A DNA stretch of 64,000 bases from DATHGT01 sp035317605 (GTDB lineage: Bacteria > Methylomirabilota > Methylomirabilia > Rokubacteriales > CSP1-6). Under the pieces are notes generated by a model, which made no database searches, was not told the origin of the DNA, and was given only the letters and a program-made list of their open reading frames with translations. Of this stretch, positions 51,769-60,274 are shown in pieces. How positions within the stretch are numbered: position 1 is the stretch's first letter; each line of letters starts with the position of its first letter. A program made the position numbers and the translations under genes. The DNA lies in contig DATHGT010000213.1 in assembly GCA_035317605.1 (NCBI GenBank), forward strand, positions 1-64,000. Direction: 5' to 3'.

Positions 51769-54020
51769 TGGAATCGGCGCGCTGGATACCGTTGACGGTC
51801 ACGCTGATGTTGGGACTGGTCGCGACGTGTGCGCCGATCCGCGGCGACGAGGCCCACGCGGCTTCCAAGCTCGAGGACGTGAGCGTCGTCACCGAGGGCG
51901 ATTCGGTCGTCGTCCGTCTCGCGACGTCACAGCTCCCGCGCTACCGCGTCGAGCTGCTCGACGGGCCGTATCGGGTCGTGCTCGATCTCGACGACACCGT
52001 GTACGCCTGGAGCAAGCGATCGCTCGTCACCACCGCCGGGGCTCTCGTCCAGGTCCGGGGCAGCCAGTTCCGCAAGGACGTCGCCCGCGTCGTCCTTCAA
52101 CTGAAATCGCGCGTCCCCTACTCGGTCCGCGAGGAAGGCGATGCACTGGTCGTCGAGCTCACGACCGGGTCCACGGGCGCGGACGCGCCCGCCCCCAGCG
52201 GGCGGCAGCCCACGGTGGTGGCGCGCGCGGCGGTGATGCAGACGCCACCGAAGGATCCGGCGACCTCGGCGACTCCGCCCCCGGCGGCGCCGGCCGCGGT
52301 CCCGCTGATCTCGCTTGAGTTCAAGGATGCCGAGGTCGTCAACCTGTTGCGGATCCTCGCCTCGGAGAGCGGGCGCAATATCGTCATCGGCGACGACGTC
52401 AAGGGCCGGATGTCGATCTCGCTCCACAACGTGCCGTGGACGCTGGCGCTCCAGACGATCCTCGAGGCGCGCGGTCTCGAGCGTCTCGACCGCGACGGCG
52501 TCATCCGGATCGTCACGGTCGAGCAGCTGACCAAGGAGCGTGAAGCCCGGGCGAGGATCGAGGAAGCCAAGGTCAAATCCGAGATCGAGATTCGCACCAA
52601 GAGGGCCGAGGCCGAGGCGAAGGAGATGGAAGTCCAGCAACGCAAGCGCGCCGCCGAGGCCGCCGTGGCCGACGCCATCGCGCGGGGGCCCCTCACCGAG
52701 GCGGCGATTCGCATGGCCTACGCTGATCCCGGAGAAGTGGCCAACACGCTCCAAGGTCTGCTCGGACTCGGTCCGGGCGCGTCTGAGATCCAGCCGTGCC
52801 GCATGATCAAACAGGAACCGGGCAAGCGAGAGGTGACCTTCGCAAGGGGTGGCGGCGGGGCGAGTGAGGGGCCGACCCGCGGGCCGATCGCCGAGCCGCC
52901 GTTCTCCAGCCTCTTCGGTCCGCCGCGCGAAGAAGGCGCGTCCAAGCAAGCGCCGCCCCCGGTCGAAGACGTGACGTCGAAACGGCGGACGATCCGGTCC
53001 CACTGCGCGACGAACACCCTCTTTCTGAGACTGCACGCGACGGATCTCGAGCGGGTGCGCCGGCTGATCCGCGAGTCGCTGGACATCCCGGCGCCCCAGG
53101 TGAAGATCGAGGCGCGCATGGAGATCCTGGAGCGCGATGACCTCTTTGCCATCGGGGTGCAGTGGGGCGGCGGTGGCGTGCTCGCGGTCGACGGCAATCG
53201 TAACGTGATCGTCGGTCGGGGGTTCACCAGCGATTTCCTGACGAACCCGGTCTCCACCGGCATCCCCCCGTCCGGCGTTCCGCCGCTGTCGAACCCCAAC
53301 CTGGGCCTTGGCCAGGCCATTCCCGTCAGCAGTCAAACCGGATTGCCGTCGGGCGGAAACCTCATCAACCTCCCCATCGGCTCGCTCTTGCAGGGGGCCG
53401 CTCCGGCCGGGGCGGGCGGCATCGCCTTCGGGATCATCGGCAGCCGGCTGAACCTCAATCTCGCCCTCGAAGCGCTCCGCACCCAGGGCAAGACCGTGAC
53501 GCTGGCTCGTCCCGACATCGTCACCCTGGAGAACAACCTCGCGCGCATCTCGCTGGGTGAGGAGATTCCGTTCGCGACCGTCAGCTCGGCGGGGACACAG
53601 GTTCAGTTCAAGGAGGCTCTGCTCCAGCTCACCGTGATCCCAACGGTCGTCCGCGAAGCCCTGCGCAACAAGATCCGACTGACCGTCATGGTCGAGAACA
53701 ACTCACGCGGAAACGTCGTGAACCTGGGGGCGTCGGGCGCACCGCCCGCCATCAACCGGCGAAGCGCCGAGACCGACGTGCTGATCAACGAGGGCGACCA
53801 CCTCGTGATCGGCGGCATCATGACCAGCGTCCAGACCGAGGAGGTCCGCAAGGTCCCGATGTTCGGGGACGTCCCCCTCCTGGGCTGGCTGTTCAAGCAG
53901 CGGGGCACGCAGCAGACCCGACGAGAGCTGGCGGTCTTCATCACCCCGATGGTCCTCAAGGACTCGAGTCCCGAGCCCGCACCGCCACGCCCGGCTTCGG
54001 CGCCGGGTGCCGCGCGGTAG
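51768..54020 (+). CDS. pilQ: Type IV pilus secretin PilQ
   Basis: A 750-residue outer-membrane secretin through which the pilus exits. A signal peptide (to about residue 30) and one AMIN domain (about 36-135, VYAWSKRSLVTT) come first. The N0/STN domain begins near 182 (LEFKDAEVVNLLRILASESG), and a charged coiled segment of about 45 residues (254-300, rich in E, A and K) follows. A split N1 domain holds a roughly 60-residue Gly/Pro-rich insert, and the secretin barrel carries RPDIVTLENNLARISLGEEIPF and KVPMFGDVPLLGWLFK. The coiled and low-complexity inserts are unusual for PilQ. Confidence 0.94.
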   Translation: MESARWIPLTVTLMLGLVATCAPIRGDEAHAASKLEDVSVVTEGDSVVVRLATSQLPRYRVELLDGPYRVVLDLDDTVYAWSKRSLVTTAGALVQVRGSQFRKDVARVVLQLKSRVPYSVREEGDALVVELTTGSTGADAPAPSGRQPTVVARAAVMQTPPKDPATSATPPPAAPAAVPLISLEFKDAEVVNLLRILASESGRNIVIGDDVKGRMSISLHNVPWTLALQTILEARGLERLDRDGVIRIVTVEQLTKEREARARIEEAKVKSEIEIRTKRAEAEAKEMEVQQRKRAAEAAVADAIARGPLTEAAIRMAYADPGEVANTLQGLLGLGPGASEIQPCRMIKQEPGKREVTFARGGGGASEGPTRGPIAEPPFSSLFGPPREEGASKQAPPPVEDVTSKRRTIRSHCATNTLFLRLHATDLERVRRLIRESLDIPAPQVKIEARMEILERDDLFAIGVQWGGGGVLAVDGNRNVIVGRGFTSDFLTNPVSTGIPPSGVPPLSNPNLGLGQAIPVSSQTGLPSGGNLINLPIGSLLQGAAPAGAGGIAFGIIGSRLNLNLALEALRTQGKTVTLARPDIVTLENNLARISLGEEIPFATVSSAGTQVQFKEALLQLTVIPTVVREALRNKIRLTVMVENNSRGNVVNLGASGAPPAINRRSAETDVLINEGDHLVIGGIMTSVQTEEVRKVPMFGDVPLLGWLFKQRGTQQTRRELAVFITPMVLKDSSPEPAPPRPASAPGAAR

Positions 54021-54076
54021 ACCTCGGCGAGCCCCGCCACCAGCGCGTGGTAAGCTGATCGCGCGCAGAGGTCCCA

Positions 54077-54136
54077 ATGCCTGAATCGCACGACTCCGTG
54101 TTCGACACCATAGACCCTCAGGGCCGCACCGCGTGA
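54077..54136 (+). CDS. Possible 19-codon leader reading frame coupled to aroB
   Basis: ATG 54077 after AGAGGT (six bases before) opens a frame MPESHDSVFDTIDPQGRTA whose TGA overlaps the aroB GTG (GTGA). It could serve translational coupling or be a remnant of the aroK gene that often lies between pilQ and aroB. The product is too short to judge. Confidence 0.3.
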   Translation: MPESHDSVFDTIDPQGRTA

Positions 54137-55215
54137 TCGTCGACGTCACGCTGGGGGAGAAATCCTACGCGGTCGTGGTCGAGCGAGGCGTGTTGACCAC
54201 GGTGGGCGCCCGCTTGCGCGGGCTCGGCGTCGGATCGAAGACGGCTCTGGTCACCGCGGCCTCGATCCTGCGACTCTACGGCAAGCCGGTGATCGAGAGC
54301 CTCGAGAACGCGGGCTTCACGGTCACGGTCGTCGAGGTGCCTGACGGTGAGAGCGCCAAGACGCTGGCCGTCGCGGAGGCATGCTGGAACGCGCTCCTCG
54401 CCGCCGGTCTCGACCGCACCTCCACCGTGCTGGCTCTCGGCGGTGGCGCCGTGGGCGACCTCGCGGGGTTCGTCGCCGCCACCTACATGCGGGGCCTGAA
54501 CTTCGTCCAGGCCCCGACCACGGTGCTGGCCCAGGTCGACGCGTCGATCGGCGGCAAGACGGCCATCGATCACCCCACCGCGAAGAACCTGATCGGAGCC
54601 TTCTACCAGCCGCGGCTCGTCCTCATCGACCCCTCGACCGCCGCCACCTTGCCCGAGCGCGACTTCCGCTCCGGGCTGGCCGAGATCGTCAAGCACGGCA
54701 TCGTGCTCGACGGCGCATACTTCGCCGACCTCGAGCGGAGCGTGCCGGAGATCGGGGCCCGCGAGGGGGCGACCCTCGAGCGCATCATCGGTGGCTCGTG
54801 CCGGCTCAAGGCCGACGTGGTCGAGCGCGACCCGGAGGAGAAGAGCGAGCTGCGCTTCGCGCTGAACTACGGTCACACCATCGGCCACGCGCTGGAGGCG
54901 TCCACCGCCTTCGGCCGCTTCACCCATGGCGAGGCGGTGGCGCTCGGCATCGTGGCCGAAGCCCGGCTGGCCGTCCGCCTGGGTATCGCCAGCGCCGAGA
55001 CGGCCGACCGTCAGGTCCGCCTGCTGGAAGCCGTCGGCCTGCCCGTGCGCGCCCGCGACGTCGACGTGGACGCGGTGCTCGCCGCCACCCGTCGCGACAA
55101 GAAGTCCCGCGACGGCCGCGTGCCGTTCGTGCTGGCGCCGTCCATCGGTGCGTACCGGGTGGTGTACGACGTGAGCCTCGACGACGTCCGCCCGGTGGTG
55201 GCCGGGCTGGGCTGA
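54133..55215 (+). CDS. aroB: 3-dehydroquinate synthase AroB
   Basis: A 360-residue shikimate-pathway enzyme converting DAHP to 3-dehydroquinate with NAD and zinc. GGGAVGDLAGFVAATYMRG is the NAD loop, DASIGGKTAIDHPTAKNLIGAF the substrate region, and FALNYGHTIGHALE and HGEAVALG hold zinc-binding histidines. The pilQ-aroB order is classic, but aroK is missing here. The start is GTG 54133. Confidence 0.95.
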   Translation: MIVDVTLGEKSYAVVVERGVLTTVGARLRGLGVGSKTALVTAASILRLYGKPVIESLENAGFTVTVVEVPDGESAKTLAVAEACWNALLAAGLDRTSTVLALGGGAVGDLAGFVAATYMRGLNFVQAPTTVLAQVDASIGGKTAIDHPTAKNLIGAFYQPRLVLIDPSTAATLPERDFRSGLAEIVKHGIVLDGAYFADLERSVPEIGAREGATLERIIGGSCRLKADVVERDPEEKSELRFALNYGHTIGHALEASTAFGRFTHGEAVALGIVAEARLAVRLGIASAETADRQVRLLEAVGLPVRARDVDVDAVLAATRRDKKSRDGRVPFVLAPSIGAYRVVYDVSLDDVRPVVAGLG

Positions 55216-55223
55216 CCTTGCCC

Positions 55224-55877
55224 ATGGCCGATCAGAGCCTGGACCACGCCGTCCCGTCCGCCGAGGACGGAGCCCTCATCGCCGCCATCAGGCGCCAGGA
55301 AGAGCGCGTGCGGCGCGACCCGGCCTCCCTGGCCTTCGCCCAGCTCGCCGACCTCTATCGCAAGGCGGGGCGCGTGGCCGAGGCGATCGCGATCTGTCGC
55401 GAGGGTCTCCAGCGCTTTCCCCACTACACGACCGCGCGATTGATCCTGGCCAAGACCTATCAGGCCGACGGCGAGTTCGACCAGGCCCTCGCGGAGCTGG
55501 CGGCGATTCTGGACGTGAGTCCGCGCGACGTTCAGTCGCACCGGCTGGCCGCCGAGATCCATCGCCGGTGCGGGCGGCTCGACCAGGCGGTGACACATCT
55601 GGAAACCGTGGTCGCCCTCGACCCCGGCGACCGCGAATCGCGCGCCCTGCTCGGCCTGCTCCGCGCCAGCGGTCCCGGAGAGGGCAGCGGCCTGCGTCGA
55701 GTCCTCGCCGACGACACGTTCGTCACGCTCGCCTTCGGCTCGCTGTGTCTGGACCAGGGCCTGCTCGACGAGGCGGCGTCGGTCTTCACCCGCCTGCTGC
55801 GCAAAGATCCCGACAATTCCGAGGCGCGCGAGCGGCTCGAGCAGACCCTGCGCGCCCGCCTGCGACGGAGAGGGTAG
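55224..55877 (+). CDS. Tetratricopeptide repeat protein
   Basis: A 217-residue soluble protein built of about five TPR units (FAQLADLYRKAGRVAEAIAI, RLILAKTYQADGEFDQALAE, HRLAAEIHRRCGRLDQAVTH, LCLDQGLLDEAASVFTRLL). No signal peptide or catalytic motif is seen. It probably mediates protein contacts; the partner is unknown. ATG 55224 was preferred over a TTG two codons earlier. It lies between aroB and efp. Confidence 0.8.
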   Translation: MADQSLDHAVPSAEDGALIAAIRRQEERVRRDPASLAFAQLADLYRKAGRVAEAIAICREGLQRFPHYTTARLILAKTYQADGEFDQALAELAAILDVSPRDVQSHRLAAEIHRRCGRLDQAVTHLETVVALDPGDRESRALLGLLRASGPGEGSGLRRVLADDTFVTLAFGSLCLDQGLLDEAASVFTRLLRKDPDNSEARERLEQTLRARLRRRG

Positions 55878-55883
55878 ATCGCG

Positions 55884-56453
55884 ATGCAAGTCTCGACCGC
55901 GGAGTTCAAGAAGGGCCTCCGGATCGTGTTCGACGATCAGCCGTACCAGATCGTCGATTTCCAGCACGTCAAGCCGGGCAAGGGCGGCGCGTTCGTGCGC
56001 ACCAAACTCAAGCACATGCGGCAGGGCCGGGTCATCGACAACACCTTCCGTTCCGGTGAGAAGGTCGAGCTGGTGGACTTCGACGAGAAGCACATGCAGT
56101 TCCTCTACCGCGACGACCGCTATCACTTCATGGACATGGAGAGCTACGAGCAAGTGTCGCTCTCGGCCGACGAGGTCGGCGACGCGCGCGAGTACTTGAA
56201 GGAGAACACCGAGGTCGACGTGCTCTACATCGACGGCGCTCCCGTCACGGTGGAGCTGCCGAACTTCGTCGAGCTGGCCGTCGCCCAGACGGACCCGGGC
56301 GTACGTGGCGACACCGCCCAGGGCGGCACCAAGCCGGCCACGCTGGAGACCGGCGCCGTGGTCCAGGTGCCGCTGTTCCTCAACGAGGGCGACCTCGTCA
56401 AGGTCGACACCCGCACGGGCGAGTATCTCGGTCGGGTGGCGACGGCAGGGTAA
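55884..56453 (+). CDS. efp: Translation elongation factor P
   Basis: A 189-residue EF-P that relieves ribosome stalling at proline runs. The three beta domains are complete. The tip loop HVKPGKGGAFVRTKLK has lysine K33, so modification would be of the lysyl or hydroxylysyl type and not arginine rhamnosylation. The C-terminus ends DTRTGEYLGRVATAG. The efp-accB-accC order is common in bacteria. Confidence 0.96.
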   Translation: MQVSTAEFKKGLRIVFDDQPYQIVDFQHVKPGKGGAFVRTKLKHMRQGRVIDNTFRSGEKVELVDFDEKHMQFLYRDDRYHFMDMESYEQVSLSADEVGDAREYLKENTEVDVLYIDGAPVTVELPNFVELAVAQTDPGVRGDTAQGGTKPATLETGAVVQVPLFLNEGDLVKVDTRTGEYLGRVATAG

Positions 56454-56911
56454 TGCGTCCCCGCCGGGCCCGGCCCGACGATCCGCAGGCCCTGACCGAC
56501 CTCGTCCGCAAGCTCGGCGCACTCCTCTCCGAGCTGAATCTCTCGGAAATCGAGGTGAACCACGGCGAGACGCGAATCCGGCTGAGCCGGACGCCGCCGG
56601 CCTCGCCGATCGCGGTGACGACCTCGCCGCCGCCTCCGGCCCCCGTCGCCGATGCGCTCTCGTTCGCGGGCATCACCATCGAATCCCCGATGGTGGGGAC
56701 GTTCTACGGGGCCTCGGCGCCCACCGCCGAGCCGTACGTGCGCGAGGGCGACCTCGTCAAAGAAGGACAGATACTCTGCATCATCGAAGCGATGAAGCTG
56801 ATGAACGAGATCGAGACCCGCGCCGCCGGCCGCATCGCCAAGATCCTGGTCGACAACGGCCAGGCCGTCGAGTACGGTCAACCGCTCTTCCTGATCGAGC
56901 CCCCACGCTGA
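56453..56911 (+). CDS. accB: Acetyl-CoA carboxylase biotin carboxyl carrier protein AccB
   Basis: A 152-residue carrier. An N-terminal helical part (DLVRKLGALLSELNLSEIEV) and a proline-rich linker precede the biotinyl domain with the biotin attachment lysine K115 in IIEAMKLMNE and the thumb PMVGTFYGA. It shuttles carboxybiotin from AccC to the carboxyltransferase for malonyl-CoA synthesis. ATG 56453 overlaps the efp stop by one base. Confidence 0.95.
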   Translation: MRPRRARPDDPQALTDLVRKLGALLSELNLSEIEVNHGETRIRLSRTPPASPIAVTTSPPPPAPVADALSFAGITIESPMVGTFYGASAPTAEPYVREGDLVKEGQILCIIEAMKLMNEIETRAAGRIAKILVDNGQAVEYGQPLFLIEPPR

Positions 56912-56940
56912 CGGTGTCTCAGCAGACCACACGCCGAGGG

Positions 56941-57006
56941 GTGCGGACGGAACAGGCGTCACGCGCCGGGGGAGTGCGGACGGAGCGGGCGCCACGCGCC
57001 GGGGGG
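56941..57006. repeat. 33-bp tandem repeat between accB and accC
   Basis: Two head-to-tail 33-base units (56941-56973 and 56974-57006) match at 29 of 33 positions; a partial unit precedes them (CCACACGCCGAGGG). The unit length is a multiple of three and one frame reads GVRTE-(Q/R)-A-(S/P)-RAG, but no ribosome site supports translation. A G-run/C-run inverted repeat (57009-57016 with 57029-57036) follows. Confidence 0.7.
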
Positions 57007-57041
57007 GTATGGGGGGAGCCGTAGGGGGCCCCCCATCCCGG

Positions 57042-58358
57042 ATGTTCCACAAAATTTTGATCGCCAACCGCGGGGAGATCGCGCTGCGCATCGTGCGGAC
57101 CTGCCGCGAGCTGGGGATCCGCAGCGTGGTCGCCCACTCGCAGGCCGACGCCCAGTCGCTGCCGGTGCGCCTGGCCGACGAGTCGATCTGCGTCGGGCCC
57201 AACGACCCGCGCGCGAGCTACCTGAACATCCCCTCGATCATCTCGGCGGCGGCGGTGACGGACAGCGAGGCGATCCACCCCGGATACGGCTTCCTCGCCG
57301 AGAACGCGACGTTCGCCGACATCTGCCGCTCGTGTGGCATCACCTTCATCGGCCCCTCTCCCGAAGCGATCCGTCTCATGGGAGACAAGGCCCAGGCGCG
57401 ACAGCTCGCCACGCAGGCCGGCGTTCCCATCGTCGCGGGCAGCGAGCGTCGGCTGACCAACGGAGGCGACGCCCTCGACGTGGCCGAGGCGATCGGATAT
57501 CCCCTCATCTTCAAGGCGTCCGCGGGCGGCGGCGGACGCGGGATGCGCATCGTGCGCGAGCGGTCGGCCGTCGAGCAGGCCTTTGCCGCCTGCCAGGCTG
57601 AAGCGGGCGCGGCCTTCGGCAACTCCGAGATCTACTGCGAGAAGTTCGTCGAGGGCGCGCGTCACGTGGAGGTCCAGGTCCTCGGCGATCGCAACGGCAT
57701 GCGCGTACACCTCGGCGAACGCGACTGCTCGGTGCAGCGCCGTCACCAGAAGCTCATCGAGGAATCACCGGCTCCGCACCTGCGCGCTGAGACGCGCGCC
57801 GGCCTCGAGCGAGCGGCCCTCACGGTGGCCGGCGCCGTGAACTACGTCAACGCCGGAACCGTCGAGTTCCTCGTCGACCCCGACGAGGCCTTCTCCTTCA
57901 TCGAGATGAACACCCGCATCCAGGTCGAACATCCCGTCACCGAGCTGATCACGGGGATCGACCTCATCGCCGCGCAGATCAAGATCGCGGCCGGCGAGCC
58001 GCTCGGCTATCGCCAGGACGCGATCCACTTCGACGGGCACGCCATCGAGTGCCGGATCAACGCCGAGGATCCCGAGACGTTCGCGCCGAGCGCGGGACGG
58101 GTCACGGGCTGGCTGCCGCCCGGCGGATTCGGGGTGCGCGTCGACAGCCACCTGATGGTGCCGTACAGCGTACCGCCCTTCTACGACTCGCTGATCGCCA
58201 AGCTGATCGTGCACGGGCGCGACCGGGGCGAGGCGATCGAGCGCATGCGCCGCGCGCTCGGCGAGATGGTGGTGGAGGGCGTGAAGACGACCATTCCGTA
58301 TCACCTCAAGACGCTCGCCGACCCGGCGTTCGTCGAGGGCCGATTCACCCAGCGATGA
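57042..58358 (+). CDS. accC: Acetyl-CoA carboxylase biotin carboxylase subunit AccC
   Basis: A 438-residue ATP-grasp enzyme that carboxylates biotin on AccB. The start ATG 57042 gives MFHKILIANRGEIALRI; an ATG at 57009 would add 11 residues encoded by a G/C run. The glycine-rich loop ASAGGGGRGMR, HVEVQVLGD and EMNTRIQVEHPVTE are intact, and EAMRR-type C-terminal sequence ends the fold. It is about 10 residues shorter than the E. coli protein at the end. Confidence 0.95.
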   Translation: MFHKILIANRGEIALRIVRTCRELGIRSVVAHSQADAQSLPVRLADESICVGPNDPRASYLNIPSIISAAAVTDSEAIHPGYGFLAENATFADICRSCGITFIGPSPEAIRLMGDKAQARQLATQAGVPIVAGSERRLTNGGDALDVAEAIGYPLIFKASAGGGGRGMRIVRERSAVEQAFAACQAEAGAAFGNSEIYCEKFVEGARHVEVQVLGDRNGMRVHLGERDCSVQRRHQKLIEESPAPHLRAETRAGLERAALTVAGAVNYVNAGTVEFLVDPDEAFSFIEMNTRIQVEHPVTELITGIDLIAAQIKIAAGEPLGYRQDAIHFDGHAIECRINAEDPETFAPSAGRVTGWLPPGGFGVRVDSHLMVPYSVPPFYDSLIAKLIVHGRDRGEAIERMRRALGEMVVEGVKTTIPYHLKTLADPAFVEGRFTQR

Positions 58359-58984
58359 CCATGGATCCCTCGCTCTACGTGATTCTCGATCGCGCCGCGG
58401 CGGCCGGGCGCGACCTCGTCGAGATCCTGGACGCGGCCATCGCGGGCGGCGCGCGGATGGTCCAGCTCCGTGAGAAGACGTGGCCGTCAGGCCAGCTCCT
58501 GCCCCTCGCCGAACGGCTCCGAGCACGCTGCCGCCAGGCCGGCGTGACGTTCGTGATGAACGACCGCGTCGATCTCGCCCTCGTTCTCGAGGCGGACGGG
58601 GTGCACCTCGGCCAGGACGATCTTCCGCCGCGCGTGGCCCGCCCTCTCCTGCGGCCGGGCATGATCCTCGGCGTGTCGACCCACAGCGTCGAGCAGGCGC
58701 GACGCGCTCAGGCCGACGGCGCCGACTACGTGGCGGTCGGCGCGATGTTCCCGACCCAGACCAAGCCCGACTTCGAGCTCGTCGGCCCGGCCCTGGCCCG
58801 CGCCGCCCGTCCCCACATCCGGGTGCCGCTGGTCGGGATCGGAGGCATCACGCCGCGGAACGCCGGCGACGTGATTCGGGCCGGCGCCGACGGCGTGGCC
58901 GTGATCTCCGCGGTGTGCGGAGCGGCCGATCCCGCCGCGGCAAGTGCCGATTTTCTCGACGCGATTCGCCGGGCGCGCGCTTGA
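58355..58984 (+). CDS. thiE: Thiamine-phosphate synthase ThiE
   Basis: A 209-residue TIM-barrel enzyme joining the thiazole and pyrimidine halves of thiamine. MVQLREK, FVMNDRVDLALVLEADGVHLGQDD and VGIGGITPRNAGDVIRAGADGVAVISA are the family marks. ATG 58355 overlaps the accC stop. No other thiamine gene or TPP riboswitch is nearby, so it is apparently expressed with fatty acid synthesis genes. Its stop overlaps the -35 hexamer of the next operon. Confidence 0.93.
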   Translation: MTMDPSLYVILDRAAAAGRDLVEILDAAIAGGARMVQLREKTWPSGQLLPLAERLRARCRQAGVTFVMNDRVDLALVLEADGVHLGQDDLPPRVARPLLRPGMILGVSTHSVEQARRAQADGADYVAVGAMFPTQTKPDFELVGPALARAARPHIRVPLVGIGGITPRNAGDVIRAGADGVAVISAVCGAADPAAASADFLDAIRRARA

Positions 58985-59008
58985 CCCGATCGTCGCCGCC
59001 GCTATAAT
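58981..59008 (+). promoter_or_regulatory. Sigma-70 promoter of Liv cassette 2
   Basis: TTGACC (58981-58986) and a perfect TATAAT (59003-59008) are 16 bases apart. The start point would be near 59015, with AGGAGGGG ending three bases before the ATG at 59034. The -35 hexamer contains the thiE stop codon. Confidence 0.8.
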
Positions 59009-59033
59009 GGCGCGCACACTCAAGGAGGGGACC

Positions 59034-60230
59034 ATGCGTTCCTACCCCATTCGCTCGTTGCTGGCCGTCGCCTTGGCCTTCGGCCTGACGCTCGCAGGTG
59101 GCGCCTCGACGCTGGACGCGCAGGGCAAGGGCACCATCAAGATCGCCACGCAGAGCCCGCTGAGCGGTGGACAGGCGGCGCTCGGTGAAGGCATCAAGCT
59201 CGGCGCCCAGCTCGGGGTCGAGAAGTTCAAGGGCGCCCTGGAGAAGCAGGGCTTCAAGGTCGAGCTGGTGCCGTTCGACGACCAGGCCAAGCCCGACGTC
59301 GGGGTGGCCAACGCGCGCAACATCATCGCCGACAAGGACATCATGGTCGTGATCGGGCACCTGAACTCCGGGGTCGCGATCCCGTCGTCGGAGGTCTACA
59401 AGGAAGCCAGCCTGGCCATGATCTCGCCCGCCAACACCAACGAGAAGATCACCGACCGCGGGTATCCGAACGTCAACCGCGTGTGCGGGCGCGACGACGT
59501 GCAGGGTCCGGTGGGCGCGGAGTTCGCCGCGACCACGCTCAAGGTGAAGTCGGTCTACATCGTGCACGACAAGACCACGTACGGCCAGGGCGTGGCCGAA
59601 GCATTCAAGCGCGACATCGAGAAGAAGGGCGTCAAGATTGTCGGGTTCGACGGCACCGAAGAGAAGTCCAACTTCGACCCGATCGTGACCCCGATCAAAG
59701 CCAAGAATCCTGACCTGATCTACTTCGGCGGCATCTACGACCAGGGCGCCCCATTCTTCAAGCAGGCGCGGGAGAAGGGCGTCAAGTCGAAGTTCCTGGG
59801 CCCCGACGGGCTCGACTCCTCGGACCTGGTCAAGATCGCGGGCAAGGCCGTGGTCGGCATGTACTACACGACCGCGGCGGCGCCGGCCTCGAGTCCGCAG
59901 GCCAAGCAGTTCGCGGAAGAGTTCAAGAAGAAGTTCGGCAAGAACCCCGAGCCCTACGCCGCGGAGTCCTACGTGGCCACCGCCATCGCCGTCAAAGCCC
60001 TCGAGTCCGTGGTCGCCGGCGGCAAGGCGCCGAGCCGAGAGGGCGTGGCCGCCGCGATCCGCAAGGTGAAGTACGCGGGCATGACCGGCACCATCGAGTT
60101 CGACGACAAGGGCGATCCCAAGAAGGCGTCCTACTACGTGCTGCAGGTGTCCAGCGACAACCCGGAGAAGTGGACCGAGAACAAAGAGGCCAAGCGCCTG
60201 GCCATCGCCGCTCCGTCCGCCAAGAAGTAA
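59034..60230 (+). CDS. livK: Branched-chain amino acid ABC transporter substrate-binding protein, cassette 2
   Basis: A 398-residue periplasmic protein with a Sec signal peptide (SLLAVALAFGLTLAGGASTLDA). IKIATQSPLSGGQAALGEG and ARNIIADKDIMVVIGHLNSGVAIP and PYAAESYVATAI are standard for the Liv type. A strong ribosome site and promoter suggest high expression. Unlike the binding protein of cassette 1 it uses Sec and not Tat. Confidence 0.93.
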   Translation: MRSYPIRSLLAVALAFGLTLAGGASTLDAQGKGTIKIATQSPLSGGQAALGEGIKLGAQLGVEKFKGALEKQGFKVELVPFDDQAKPDVGVANARNIIADKDIMVVIGHLNSGVAIPSSEVYKEASLAMISPANTNEKITDRGYPNVNRVCGRDDVQGPVGAEFAATTLKVKSVYIVHDKTTYGQGVAEAFKRDIEKKGVKIVGFDGTEEKSNFDPIVTPIKAKNPDLIYFGGIYDQGAPFFKQAREKGVKSKFLGPDGLDSSDLVKIAGKAVVGMYYTTAAAPASSPQAKQFAEEFKKKFGKNPEPYAAESYVATAIAVKALESVVAGGKAPSREGVAAAIRKVKYAGMTGTIEFDDKGDPKKASYYVLQVSSDNPEKWTENKEAKRLAIAAPSAKK

Positions 60231-60239
60231 CGCACGCCC

Positions 60240-60266
60240 GGGCGGCCGGGCTCGGCCCGGCCGCCC
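60240..60266 (+). repeat. Hairpin between binding protein and permease, cassette 2
   Basis: GGGCGGCCGGGC and GCCCGGCCGCCC form a perfect 12-bp stem around TCG, 9 bases after the binding-protein stop and 8 bases before the permease ATG. There is no T-run. It probably protects the upstream message or lowers permease expression. Confidence 0.75.
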
Positions 60267-60274
60267 ACGCTTTC

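Noticed and set aside
58300..58360. TPP riboswitch before thiE
   Set aside because: thiE overlaps accC and there is no leader space for a riboswitch.
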